NCBI RefSeq assembly: GCF_900112395.1 | Contig: NZ_FOLN01000006.1 | Coordinates: forward strand, 1-64,000 | Source: Algibacter lectus | GTDB taxonomy: Bacteria > Bacteroidota > Bacteroidia > Flavobacteriales > Flavobacteriaceae | Direction of reading: 5' to 3' | DNA: 64,000 bases | Shown here: positions 16,624 through 25,912 of the stretch, in pieces | Layout: each line of letters begins with the position of its first letter | Numbering within the stretch: position 1 is the first letter of the stretch | Notes under the pieces: model-generated | What the model was told of the DNA's origin: nothing | Databases searched by the model: none | Seen by the model: only the letters and a program-made list of their open reading frames with translations | Translations under genes and position numbers: made by a program

Positions 16624-19041
16624 TTAATCGTTTACAGATTCTACTGTAAAAGTTTCTTTCAATTTAATATCTACTGAAGATGCTCCAATTAAAACCTCAA
16701 AATCTCCAGGTTCTACCGTCCAATTCATGTCTATATCAAGCAATTCCAAATCACTCGGTGTTAAAGTAAAATGGATGGTTTTAGTTTCATTTGGTTTTAA
16801 ATGCACACGATCGAAACCACGTAACATAGACTCGTAAGTAGTTACACTACTCACTTTATCTTTCAAATACATTTGTACCACCTCATCACCTTCGCGTTTT
16901 CCTGTATTTTTTATTTTGAATGACACCTCAATATTCGCCTGAGCTTTTAAAGATGTTCTAGAAATAACTAAATCGCTATATTCAAAAGACGTGTAACTTA
17001 AACCGTAACCAAAAGGATATAAAGGTCCTAACACACGTGTGTTACCGTAACCATTTGGTCCTGCTCCGGGTTGCCCTGCTTGAGAACCTGGTTTGTACGG
17101 AAAGTTTAAAGGAATTTGCCCTACCGATTTCGGGAAAGTTACCGATAGTTTCCCTCCCGGATTATAATCTCCAAATAAGGTTTCTGCAATAACTTCGCCG
17201 GCTGCTGTACTCGGGAACCATGCTTCTAAAATAGCAGGTAAAAATTTATTTTCCCAATTAATAGTTAGTGGTTGCCCGTTAATTAAAACTAAAACTACAG
17301 GTTTCCCTGTTGCATAAAGCGCTTGTACAAGTTGAAACTGACGCCCAGGAAGTCCTAAACTAGTTCTCGATTTGGTTTCGCCAACACGTTTTTCATCTTC
17401 GCCAACTACGGCAATAATAATATCAGATTTTTTAGCTTGCTCTACAGCAGCATCAATATCTGCTTGTTCTTTTGCAGATAATGGCGTTGGAATAATTTCA
17501 CTTCCTGGCCAATCGGGGTCTACAATATCGCAACCTTTTACAAAGCTAACATTGGCTTTATTTCCTGCATAATCTTTCACACCTTTAAACACAGAAGTAG
17601 ACGGATTAAAAGCCGGACCATATCTACTAAAAGTAAAACTAACCTCATCGGCTAATGGACCTGTCACTAAAATATTATCGATTTTATCGACATCTAAAGG
17701 CAATAGATTATTTTCATTCTTCAAAAGCACTAAAGACTCTCTATTTATTTGTTTTGAAAACGCCTCGTCTGCAGCGGTATGTACTGTTTTATCAGCCTTA
17801 TCAGGGTTTTCAACATAAGGACTATCAAAAAGGCCTAATCTAAATTTTACTCTTAAAACATCAGCAACTCTAGAATCAATAGTTTGCATTGAAATTTTTC
17901 CTTCTGCAATTAATTCTCTTAAAGGTTCTACAAAAGATTCTGGAGTTCTAAACGTGGTTCTAACATTTAAACCAGCCTCAATAACTTGGCGTACCGCTTC
18001 TTTATAACCTGCCGCAACATGGTGTTTTTCCGAAACATATTCTACCGCTTCACTATCGGAAACTACATAACCGTTAAAGCCAAATTGTTCACGAAGTAAT
18101 TCGGTTAAAAAATAAGGACTAGCCGTAACTGGAACACCATCGTAATCATTATAACTACTCATAATTCCCATAGGCGCAGCTTCTTTTATAACTTTCTTGA
18201 AAGGATATAAATGCAGTTGAAACATTTCGCGAGGTGCCACATGTGGGTCTGTTCTCGCATCACCATCTCTTGCGCCTTTTGGGACACTGTAAACAGCAAA
18301 ATGTTTTAAAGTTGATGCTACACCTTCCGATTGAATACCTAAAACCATTTGTTTTCCCATTTCTGAAATATGAAACGGTTCTTCACCATAACATTCCAAA
18401 ACACGTCCCCAGCGTTGATCGCGAGCTACATCTAAAATAGGCGCATAAACATTGGTATACCCCAAAGCTTTAGCTTCACGGCCCACAATAGTTCCGGCTT
18501 TATAAACCAAATCTTTATTCCATGTACTACCAATACCAATAGGTGCTGGCAGTGGTGTTGCTTTTTCGTGACATAAACCGTGTACACCTTCATTAGTAAA
18601 ATCTACAGGAATTCCCATTCTGGTTTCTTCAATAAACCACTTTTGAACGGTATTTATAGCTTCTGCATGCGTACTATATGGAAATGCATATTTGGTATGC
18701 GTTTTTTCCTGATTCCAAATGGTATTTAAATGCTCATCAATATTTGCAATACCATCTTTCCAAACTCTATTTTTCCATTTATCGTTTGGCATTTCATCTT
18801 CTAAAACACGAGAATAGCCATATAATGTTACTAACTGACAGGTTTTCTCATTAACATTCATCAACGAAATTAAGTTGTTAACCCTAGCTTCTAATGGTGC
18901 TTTAGAATCTTCAAAAACATCTTTAGCGCCATTTTTATTAAAATCTATCCAACCTTTATGATAAATATCTTTATTATCAGGTTTCATGCCCGTAAATAGA
19001 AATGAAACAGCAAGTGCTAGCGTTATTTTGTAATACTTCAT
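16624..19041 (-). CDS. GH3 family glycosidase (beta-xylosidase/beta-glucosidase type)
   Basis: An 805-residue secreted enzyme with an N-terminal hydrophobic signal (residues 1-18). The GH3 TIM barrel has RWGRVLECYGEEP near 210-222, KHF at 246-248 and the nucleophile Asp329 in GYVVSDSEAV. The alpha/beta sandwich domain includes VVGEDEKRVGE, and a C-terminal fibronectin-III-like domain (FKIKNTGKREGDEVVQMYL) completes the usual three-domain plan. It removes beta-linked xylose or glucose from oligosaccharides, probably in the periplasm. It is the last gene of the esterase-GH30-GH39-DUF6250-GH3 operon. Confidence 0.85.
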   Translation of the reverse strand: MKYYKITLALAVSFLFTGMKPDNKDIYHKGWIDFNKNGAKDVFEDSKAPLEARVNNLISLMNVNEKTCQLVTLYGYSRVLEDEMPNDKWKNRVWKDGIANIDEHLNTIWNQEKTHTKYAFPYSTHAEAINTVQKWFIEETRMGIPVDFTNEGVHGLCHEKATPLPAPIGIGSTWNKDLVYKAGTIVGREAKALGYTNVYAPILDVARDQRWGRVLECYGEEPFHISEMGKQMVLGIQSEGVASTLKHFAVYSVPKGARDGDARTDPHVAPREMFQLHLYPFKKVIKEAAPMGIMSSYNDYDGVPVTASPYFLTELLREQFGFNGYVVSDSEAVEYVSEKHHVAAGYKEAVRQVIEAGLNVRTTFRTPESFVEPLRELIAEGKISMQTIDSRVADVLRVKFRLGLFDSPYVENPDKADKTVHTAADEAFSKQINRESLVLLKNENNLLPLDVDKIDNILVTGPLADEVSFTFSRYGPAFNPSTSVFKGVKDYAGNKANVSFVKGCDIVDPDWPGSEIIPTPLSAKEQADIDAAVEQAKKSDIIIAVVGEDEKRVGETKSRTSLGLPGRQFQLVQALYATGKPVVLVLINGQPLTINWENKFLPAILEAWFPSTAAGEVIAETLFGDYNPGGKLSVTFPKSVGQIPLNFPYKPGSQAGQPGAGPNGYGNTRVLGPLYPFGYGLSYTSFEYSDLVISRTSLKAQANIEVSFKIKNTGKREGDEVVQMYLKDKVSSVTTYESMLRGFDRVHLKPNETKTIHFTLTPSDLELLDIDMNWTVEPGDFEVLIGASSVDIKLKETFTVESVND

Positions 19042-19065
19042 TCGTAAATTATATTAGGTCTTCTA

Positions 19066-19818
19066 TTATTCTGAAATTAACTGGTATACTCTAAAATTAT
19101 CTGCTGTCATGTGGTTTTTCACGGTTCTAAATCCGAAATACCCCGAAGTATATGGATTAGCATCTACAAAATCGGACACCAATTGATTGTCTCTGTAATA
19201 CTGTACAATACCATGGTTTGCTATTATTTTAATATGATATGTTTTGTTAGGTTCCAACATAAATTTAGAATCACTTAAATCGTGTTCTGGCAGTAAAGGA
19301 CGTTCGCCATTACCAACATAACGTCTAAATCTTGTGGTTTTATTGTGGTTACCGCCAAGTCCCATATAATACAACTTCAAGCTATCGTAATTTGAAAATT
19401 TACCACCACGCTTATCAGAATTCGCAAATAAGTTGGTTGGGTTTTCAGGATCGTTTGCCATCCAAAAACAGTTAAGATCTGAAACGCGATCGTTTGCACC
19501 ACCATCTTGAATTACAAAAACATCATATTCGATAACTATCGGGCCTTCAAACTTCTGTTTCAACCAAACGGTACAACCAGAAACATCGTTAATTTCCAGT
19601 TTGCTATTTTTAACCTCTACAGTACCTTCTGGCATTTGCTCCACTTGCCAATTATCTAATCCTTTATCAAAATTTTCTTTAAAAAGTAATTTCGTTTTAA
19701 ACGTTTCTCCTTTTATTTCTATGTTTTTATTAATATTGAAACATGATACTACCACTAGAATAGAAAGCGCTACTAGCCCTACAGAAAGTCGTTTTTTGTT
19801 ATATTTAAAGTTCTTCAT
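19066..19818 (-). CDS. Secreted concanavalin-like protein (DUF6250-like)
   Basis: A 250-residue protein with an N-terminal signal and a possible lipobox (VSCFN). The rest is beta-rich: LLFKENFDKGLDNWQVE, then WLKQKFEGPIVIEYDVF, CFWMANDPENP and GYFGFRTVKNHMTADNFRVY. This pattern is typical of laminin-G/concanavalin-like DUF6250 or DUF1080-type domains found in polysaccharide loci. No catalytic residues can be assigned. It is 13 bp from GH39 and 24 bp from GH3, firmly within the operon, so a role in binding or cleaving the same glycan is likely. Confidence 0.6.
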   Translation of the reverse strand: MKNFKYNKKRLSVGLVALSILVVVSCFNINKNIEIKGETFKTKLLFKENFDKGLDNWQVEQMPEGTVEVKNSKLEINDVSGCTVWLKQKFEGPIVIEYDVFVIQDGGANDRVSDLNCFWMANDPENPTNLFANSDKRGGKFSNYDSLKLYYMGLGGNHNKTTRFRRYVGNGERPLLPEHDLSDSKFMLEPNKTYHIKIIANHGIVQYYRDNQLVSDFVDANPYTSGYFGFRTVKNHMTADNFRVYQLISE

Positions 19819-19831
19819 TTATATTATTTTT

Positions 19832-21466
19832 TTAATTAACCTGTTTAATTAAAACTAAACTCCATGGTGTAATCTCGTGGTTAATTTTTAAGGTTCCGTT
19901 TTTATCAGCTTTTACAAATTCCGTTTTCATGGTGTTTGCGTATGCCTTCATGACTTTAATCTCCTCACGTGTTGGCGGTTCTGGTTTGCCCATAGATTCC
20001 CAAAAATTATGAATATTACCGTGATCTTTATCCAAAATCTCAATTTCAAACATGGTATTTGCATCTAAACCTGTTAATGTAAAATCTAATTTTTTAGAAG
20101 TTCCAGACTCACGTTTATCTGTTCCAAACGGTACAGCATCTTCATATTCTACGGGATAATTATAAGCTAAAGCTACTACGTTTCCTGTTAAAGCATCCTT
20201 ACTTACAAACAGATAATCATCTTTATACAATTTCTCGTTTCCTAATTCATGAAGCATTCTATACGCGTGATACGATGGTTTTACTAAACCTTGAAAATTT
20301 ATCATTCCGAAACCACCATGAAAAATACTTGATGCTCCTCCTTTTTCTTCAAAAATATCGGTAAACGTCCAAAATGCTAAAGAATTAGTTAAGCCAATAC
20401 AATCTAAATTAGATTTTACAATATAAGCGGCCGCAGGTAAACGATCGTGCATTTCATCGCGACTACTTGGGCTGGTATTCCACTCTGTTAAATGAATTTC
20501 AACATCTGGATAATGACTTTTCGCTATGGTTTCGTTCAGCCATTCTAAATCTAATTTAAGCGACTTCGCAAAACGTGTTAAGCCCTTTCCTTTACCTGTT
20601 TCTGGGTTAAAAGCATAATCGGTTGGGTAAGGATGTGTGGTTACAAAATCTACAGGTAATTTCTCTTTATGGCAATACGCTAGAAAATCTTCAATCCATA
20701 CGCCATGCCACTGCAAGCTATTAATATCCTTTGCATTAAATACAGCGTCAGATGCTTTATCATCTGTAGTTTCACCATCAAAACGGGTATCTGGCACAAA
20801 ATTACTCGTTGATGGTCCGCCAACTTTTAAACGTTCGTCCACAGATTTCACAGCTAAAGCAGATTGCTTATACAATTCAAAATACTGAGATTTCGTTCCG
20901 TCCCAAAATAATGGGTATAAGTTTGGCTCGTTCCATACTTCAAAATACCAAGTAAGTACCTCTTCCGTTCCGTAACGATCCACACAATGTTGTGTAAAGG
21001 CTTTAACTAAATCGTGCCATTTCTCGAAAGAATCATCGGCTGGTGTAATATTAGCTTTCCACCAAAATACTGTTTTAGAATTTTCGGCTGCCATACTCGT
21101 TGGCAAAAACGCTAATTCTACAAATGGCTTTACGTTTAAATCTAACATACGATCGAATAAATCGTCGATATATTGCCAGTTATAAACCGTTTTACCTTTT
21201 TCTATAATAACAGGAAACATATCGTCGTGAAACAATCCGTGAAAACGCACATATTCAAATCCACAATTTTCTTGAACTTGCCCTAGCTGTTCTAACCATC
21301 CGGCTCTTAAACCTTCGTTAGCACGACCTGCTCCTACCATTTTACTCCAATAATGATCGAATTGTTCGCCAGTATCGTTTACATTAACCGAAATTTTTTG
21401 TTGTGCATTTAGAGACAAAACGCCTCCCAAAATAAATGCAACAATGGCTTGTTTTAGTTTTTTCAT
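19832..21466 (-). CDS. GH39 family glycosidase (beta-xylosidase-like)
   Basis: A 544-residue protein with signal peptide (cleavage after LSLNA). It has a clan GH-A TIM barrel, with acid/base Glu180 in YFEVWNEPNLYPLF and nucleophile Glu328 in EIHLTEWNTSP, followed by a C-terminal beta-sandwich. GH39 contains beta-xylosidases and alpha-iduronidases, and marine members act in ulvan and fucan loci. With GH120 also present, beta-xylosidase activity is the best guess. It lies between GH30 and the DUF6250-like gene in one operon. Confidence 0.85.
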   Translation of the reverse strand: MKKLKQAIVAFILGGVLSLNAQQKISVNVNDTGEQFDHYWSKMVGAGRANEGLRAGWLEQLGQVQENCGFEYVRFHGLFHDDMFPVIIEKGKTVYNWQYIDDLFDRMLDLNVKPFVELAFLPTSMAAENSKTVFWWKANITPADDSFEKWHDLVKAFTQHCVDRYGTEEVLTWYFEVWNEPNLYPLFWDGTKSQYFELYKQSALAVKSVDERLKVGGPSTSNFVPDTRFDGETTDDKASDAVFNAKDINSLQWHGVWIEDFLAYCHKEKLPVDFVTTHPYPTDYAFNPETGKGKGLTRFAKSLKLDLEWLNETIAKSHYPDVEIHLTEWNTSPSSRDEMHDRLPAAAYIVKSNLDCIGLTNSLAFWTFTDIFEEKGGASSIFHGGFGMINFQGLVKPSYHAYRMLHELGNEKLYKDDYLFVSKDALTGNVVALAYNYPVEYEDAVPFGTDKRESGTSKKLDFTLTGLDANTMFEIEILDKDHGNIHNFWESMGKPEPPTREEIKVMKAYANTMKTEFVKADKNGTLKINHEITPWSLVLIKQVN

Positions 21467-21507
21467 TTTTTATATATTATCTTATATTTTCGATTATTTA
21501 CTAGTAA

Positions 21508-22959
21508 TTATTTCGTGATTATTATAGTATTAATAGACTTGGCCTCGACGGAAACCGCAATGGTATTGGTGCCTAATTCTAAATTTACATTTTGTTTTTT
21601 GTCTTCGGGATTATTCAGTAAAACCAAAGTTCTTCCATCTTTTAACCGAAATGCTAAATGATTTTTTCCTTCGGAAGATTTTAAATAATGATCACCCGGC
21701 TGAACAAAATGAGATAAATGTTTAAACAAATAAAACTCATCAGTATAAGTAACTTTTTTAGTTTGCTTATCGATAACCACCATAGAATTTTGTGGCCATC
21801 CCCAGGCACTTTTTCCTGTTTCGTCTAAAACCATATTCCAATACATATGAGAACCAGCTTTATTATTAAAAAAGTGCACTAAAGTTTCCCAAGAGCGATC
21901 AAACGACGTCCAATCATTCTCGCCTTCACCACACTTATTCTCGGTTTGCATGTATTTTAAATCTGGATATTCTTTATTTATAGCAGGTATAGCGTTAGAT
22001 CCTCCCCATTGAAAACCAACACCTTTAATATATTTAGCTGCTTTTTTGTTATCCAAAATAGTACGCACATAATCTGGCTTACTCCAATTAATGGTACCTA
22101 ACCAAATTTCGGTATCCAAACCATCTTCTTCTAATTTCGGACCTAAATAATCGCCTATAAATATTGAGAAATCTTCGGCTCTCCACGTGCAACTTGGCCA
22201 GTTTGGCGCATAGGCAATTTCGTTTTGTGGTTGAATTGAAAACAAATCGACCCCTTCTTTTTTATAAGCTTGAATAAATTTTGAAAAATATAGTGCATAA
22301 GCTTTTAGATACTGATCTTGCATTTTAAATGCTGTTGCATTACTCAGTATTTGAGCACCCGGATCCATTCTATTTCCGTTGGCACGATTATTCCAATCGC
22401 CGGCACGCAGAGAATAATGTTCGTTAACCTTCATCCAAGCTGGAGGCGTCCACGGTGAAGCCCAAATTTGTAAATCTGGACGAGCCTTTAAAGCCGCTTT
22501 CAAATATGGAATTAAAATATAACGATCTCTATCAATATTAAAGTCGCGCATTACAAAATCTTCTGGAACATCATTATGTGAATAATAACTGAGCGCATAA
22601 TCTGAAGCTCCAATTGGAATACGGCACATAGAAAAATTACAACCTTCTTTAGAAAATAAAGCATTAATAACGTCCTTCCCGCTATCGGCATCTAGCGTAT
22701 TAATAGCTTCCCAACCCAACTCGTTAAACGCGCCACCAATACCATCAACTTCTTGCAATAAACTATCTGCATAAATTTTAATTTTTGTACTCGCATTTTC
22801 ATTTGTTTTTTGCAAAAACTTTTTAGCCTTTACCCAACGCTTAGAAGCTGTGGTATAGGTTAGTTCTACGTTCTGTGCAAAATGAATCTGACTCACTAAA
22901 ACAAACATTAGAAAGATTAAATAAGGACTTGATAACTTGATAGACTGAAGGGATTTCAT
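21508..22959 (-). CDS. GH30 family glycosidase
   Basis: A 483-residue protein with a hydrophobic signal (IFLMFVLVSQIHFAQ). It has a GH30 TIM barrel with VDGIGGAFNELG near residue 71, acid/base Glu247 in SIQPQNEIAY, nucleophile Glu340 in YMQTENKCGEG, and the side beta-domain typical of the family at the C-terminus. GH30 covers beta-glucosidases, beta-xylosidases, beta-fucosidases and xylanases, so the exact substrate is open. It is encoded 19 bp after the SASA esterase. Confidence 0.85.
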   Translation of the reverse strand: MKSLQSIKLSSPYLIFLMFVLVSQIHFAQNVELTYTTASKRWVKAKKFLQKTNENASTKIKIYADSLLQEVDGIGGAFNELGWEAINTLDADSGKDVINALFSKEGCNFSMCRIPIGASDYALSYYSHNDVPEDFVMRDFNIDRDRYILIPYLKAALKARPDLQIWASPWTPPAWMKVNEHYSLRAGDWNNRANGNRMDPGAQILSNATAFKMQDQYLKAYALYFSKFIQAYKKEGVDLFSIQPQNEIAYAPNWPSCTWRAEDFSIFIGDYLGPKLEEDGLDTEIWLGTINWSKPDYVRTILDNKKAAKYIKGVGFQWGGSNAIPAINKEYPDLKYMQTENKCGEGENDWTSFDRSWETLVHFFNNKAGSHMYWNMVLDETGKSAWGWPQNSMVVIDKQTKKVTYTDEFYLFKHLSHFVQPGDHYLKSSEGKNHLAFRLKDGRTLVLLNNPEDKKQNVNLELGTNTIAVSVEAKSINTIIITK

Positions 22960-22978
22960 AATTAATGATATTTAAATA

Positions 22979-24574
22979 TTACTCCGTTAAAAACACAGAA
23001 GCCGGAAGCCCGTGATTATTATACAAGTTTGCACCTTCCGGATTTGATGACCAAGCATAACGAACAGCCACAGGCATCAAGCCTTCTTCACTCCAAACTT
23101 CAACTTTATTTTTTGAAATTATTTTTGCTTGAGCAGGATACCATTCGCCATCTTTTCCTTTTATTTCAAACCATTTTAAAGGTTGATTTTTAACTTCGGA
23201 CACAGGATTTAACAAATGCTTATGACCTACAATCAAACCTTCTCCAACCTCTGAGAATGTAATTTGTATTTTGTTTCTTTTTATTTTATGTGAATAATAT
23301 AACGGTCCACTAACAGCAGAAACCTCTACATTGTAATCGTTTTTTAAAGCCCATAAAGCCAAGCGCTTTCCTGCATCCATTTTATTATGTGGGTGCACAT
23401 CTTTAGCTTCACCAATATCATAAAGAACAGCCATACCGGTATGCGGTAATTTTAAACTTTGCCTTAATTGATTGTTAACCGATGCCCAACCTAAATCGGA
23501 ACGTTTATCTGGTACTTCATAATTTGCCAATTGCATCCAGTAAAAAGGTAAATCTTCTTGGTTCCAATCTGCTCTCCAACTTTTTATTAACGCAGTAAAA
23601 TAATCTCTATACTCTTCTTCTAAAAAATGCGAATTGCTTTCACCTTGATACCACAAAACCCCTTTTATTTTAAACGGCATAATAGCAGACAACATACCAT
23701 TATAAAGTGTTGCCGGCAATTGTTTATCTAGTGATGGATGTGTAGAAGGATAAGGTTTAGGTGTTTTCTTTCCGCCAGCTTCCCAAGCTTTAAACTTTGC
23801 TGTGAAAGTGGTATCTACATAATTTTCTACAGATACTCTTTCTATAATTTCATTAGATTTTTTTCGGCTAGCTTCAAAATAAGCTTTCATATTTGGGTCG
23901 GCCATATAAGTCGCTTCCGAAAGCCATGGCTGAATACGTGTACCTCCCAAAGCACATTCTAACAAACCAATAGGCACATTAACCTGCTCGCGAACTGCTT
24001 TAGCAAAAAAGTAACCTGTTGCAGATATTTTACCGATTTGTTCTGGTTTTGCTTTTCTCCATTGATCGTCAAAATTTAATTTCTTTTCGGAAAGTGAGGA
24101 TGTTGGCTGCACTTCTATATGGCGAATCCAATCGTCGTTTACTGTTGCAACTTCATTTCGAATATACTCAACTAAAGGCTGGTCTTTTGGATCTCTAGAG
24201 TTTTTAACAAATTTCGACATAGAGAAATCCATATTCGATTGCCCTGCACATAACCAAATATCTCCCGACAATACATCTGTAATTTCAATTGTATTTTTTC
24301 CGGAAACGGTAATTTTATGCGGACCTCCAGCTTTGGGGGTTTTGATATCCAAACGCCAAGTTCCATCTGTATTTGTTATCGCTGTAGCATGTTCTCCCCA
24401 ACTTGTCAAAACCTCAACTTTTTCATTTGGATCTGCCCAACCCCAAATAGGAATTTCGGCATTACGTTGAATGACCATACGGTTAGAAAACAAACTATTT
24501 AATTCTACATCTGCAAACCCAAATTTTGGTATGGAAACAATTAGAATTACGATAATTTTAATACTGATTTTCAT
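22979..24574 (-). CDS. Sialate O-acetylesterase-like (SASA) carbohydrate esterase
   Basis: A 531-residue secreted esterase. An N-terminal beta-domain (residues 22-105) is followed by the SGNH/SASA catalytic block GQSNMDFSM, with nucleophile Ser113. Further landmarks are GVLWYQGESN and the terminal catalytic pair in AKDVHPHNK. Enzymes of this family remove acetyl groups from sialic acid or from plant and algal polysaccharides. No sialic-acid genes are present, so deacetylation of the target glycan is more likely. It is the first gene of the five-gene operon, whose upstream region carries the 21-bp direct repeats. Confidence 0.85.
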   Translation of the reverse strand: MKISIKIIVILIVSIPKFGFADVELNSLFSNRMVIQRNAEIPIWGWADPNEKVEVLTSWGEHATAITNTDGTWRLDIKTPKAGGPHKITVSGKNTIEITDVLSGDIWLCAGQSNMDFSMSKFVKNSRDPKDQPLVEYIRNEVATVNDDWIRHIEVQPTSSLSEKKLNFDDQWRKAKPEQIGKISATGYFFAKAVREQVNVPIGLLECALGGTRIQPWLSEATYMADPNMKAYFEASRKKSNEIIERVSVENYVDTTFTAKFKAWEAGGKKTPKPYPSTHPSLDKQLPATLYNGMLSAIMPFKIKGVLWYQGESNSHFLEEEYRDYFTALIKSWRADWNQEDLPFYWMQLANYEVPDKRSDLGWASVNNQLRQSLKLPHTGMAVLYDIGEAKDVHPHNKMDAGKRLALWALKNDYNVEVSAVSGPLYYSHKIKRNKIQITFSEVGEGLIVGHKHLLNPVSEVKNQPLKWFEIKGKDGEWYPAQAKIISKNKVEVWSEEGLMPVAVRYAWSSNPEGANLYNNHGLPASVFLTE

Positions 24575-24876
24575 CTTAAATATTATTCAAAAATAAACAG
24601 CAAAGCCTGTTGCTCTACATACTGCAATTTGAAAAAAAAAACAGAAATAGACTATAACTCCATACCCTTAGACTATAAACAATGATTCATATTGGGTATT
24701 TACACGTTAAAAGCCAAGGTTTCCGGTGTAATTCATGAAATTATCACACTAAAATCACAACTCAAATGTTATTGCTTTTTTAAGACAAAAATTCTAAAAA
24801 TTCATCTTTTAAGATTAAGAAAAATGGTTTAATTTGAAAGGAAAAAACATAAATTCTACTCTTTTATAACGCGTAA
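24575..24876. other. Intergenic region with operon promoter, no gene
   Basis: This 302-bp stretch holds no protein-like frame. Its main feature is the direct-repeat pair at 24653-24688, about 80 bp upstream of the SASA esterase. The part nearer 24877 is AT-rich and should contain the 3' end of the DUF1080 gene, but no clear terminator hairpin was found there. Confidence 0.5.
24653..24688 (-). promoter_or_regulatory. Direct-repeat operator pair, unit 1 (SASA-GH30-GH39-DUF6250-GH3 operon)
   Basis: Half-sites on the plus strand start at 24653 (TATAACTCCATACCC, degenerate) and at 24674 (TATAAACAATGATTC), 21 bp apart, and the gene starts at 24574. This is the weakest of the six pairs, and no good TAnnTTTG box was found at the usual distance. 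Confidence 0.5.
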
Positions 24877-25704
24877 TTATTTTAAGAATTTCTCCATAGG
24901 AATAACCTTTGAAAATTCTTTAATTTCTATATTTTGATAGAATATTTCGGCTGTTTCAGATTGAAAACCAATGATACCTTCGCTAGGGTTTAAATTGAAA
25001 GCCATATTAACGATTTCTCCATTTAATTTATGAATAGTATATGCACTGCCCATGACTATAATTTCGCAATGATTCCATTCACCGTTTAAGGCGTTATAAT
25101 TTTCGGTAGGAGAAGCAAAGTGTAACCAGCCTTTTGTTTCATCCAAAACACCACCTGCTTTTAGGTTTAAGTAAGAGTCGCCGTTTGGAACAGAATACCA
25201 ATCGTATTTTACACCTTTCGGACGAATTAAATCGCCTGTATGGTTTTTATTCGTTACTTGGTTGTAACGCACTTGATACTCAATACCGGTTGGCCAAATT
25301 TTATCATCTGTAACGTGATAATACACGCCTGCATCATATTGCCACCTCTCAAAATTATTGGCTATTTTTTCACCCCATTTATAATCAAATTTCAGAATGT
25401 ATTTACTGTATTTCTTTTTGGTATAAAATAAGCCGTGCGTCCCATTTTCGCCTGTTCCTAAATCTAAACTATCTGGTGCATCTTTAAAAACGTGTACCAT
25501 TTCATTTTCAATAGCAAAAACCTCTTTAGCCATTTCCGCATCGTCATTTCTTAATTTAAGATACCAACCATCCCAATTTTCACCATTAAATATTTTAACA
25601 AAACCAGCATTATCTGTTGCATCATTTTGAGCCGTTCCTTTGGTTGAATATAAACTAAATGCAATTATAAAAAAGACGCATAATGTAATTTTAGAAAGTT
25701 TCAT
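24877..25704 (-). CDS. DUF1080 (3-keto-disaccharide hydrolase family) secreted protein
   Basis: A 275-residue protein with signal peptide (MKLSKITLCVFFIIAFSLY...GTAQ) and one DUF1080 concanavalin-like domain: VKIFNGENWDGWYLK, GLFYTKKKYSKYILKFDYKWG, DAGVYYHV, WPTGIEYQV, and EWNHCEIIVMG. The ATG at 25704 is preferred over an upstream TTG. Members include 3-keto-glycoside hydrolases and many uncharacterised proteins. Here it is a single-gene unit with its own direct-repeat operator, co-regulated with the glycosidases, so it probably acts on the same glycan. A two-domain relative lies at 48275-49654. Confidence 0.75.
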   Translation of the reverse strand: MKLSKITLCVFFIIAFSLYSTKGTAQNDATDNAGFVKIFNGENWDGWYLKLRNDDAEMAKEVFAIENEMVHVFKDAPDSLDLGTGENGTHGLFYTKKKYSKYILKFDYKWGEKIANNFERWQYDAGVYYHVTDDKIWPTGIEYQVRYNQVTNKNHTGDLIRPKGVKYDWYSVPNGDSYLNLKAGGVLDETKGWLHFASPTENYNALNGEWNHCEIIVMGSAYTIHKLNGEIVNMAFNLNPSEGIIGFQSETAEIFYQNIEIKEFSKVIPMEKFLK

Positions 25705-25772
25705 ATTGTATATTATTATTGAATAATTATCAGCAAAAACAGGACACAAAAAGTTACTGTATTTGCTTTTAG

Positions 25773-25837
25773 CTAAAATATTTATACGCTTTTTTATTTC
25801 TTATAAAGCATCGTTTTTTTGATGTAAATTATAGTTC
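25773..25837 (-). promoter_or_regulatory. Direct-repeat operator pair and -7 box, unit 2 (DUF1080 gene)
   Basis: Half-sites start at 25802 (TATAAAGCATCGTTT) and 25823 (TGTAAATTATAGTTC), 21 bp apart. On the minus strand TATTTTAG (plus 25773-25780), one base from TAnnTTTG, follows 21 bp after the nearer half-site. The coding start is at 25704. Confidence 0.6.
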
Positions 25838-25853
25838 ATTTACTATTAAAGCA

Positions 25854-25887
25854 TAAAAAAACAGCATTAAGAATCATCTTAATGCTG
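25854..25887 (-). terminator. Rho-independent terminator of the beta-helix/BspA gene
   Basis: CAGCATTAAGA at 25862-25872 and TCTTAATGCTG at 25877-25887 form a perfect 11-bp stem with a 4-base loop. On the minus strand the stem is followed by seven T. It lies about 25 bp after the stop codon at 25913. Confidence 0.85.
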
Positions 25888-25912
25888 CTGTATTCAATCT
25901 ATATAAAACCTA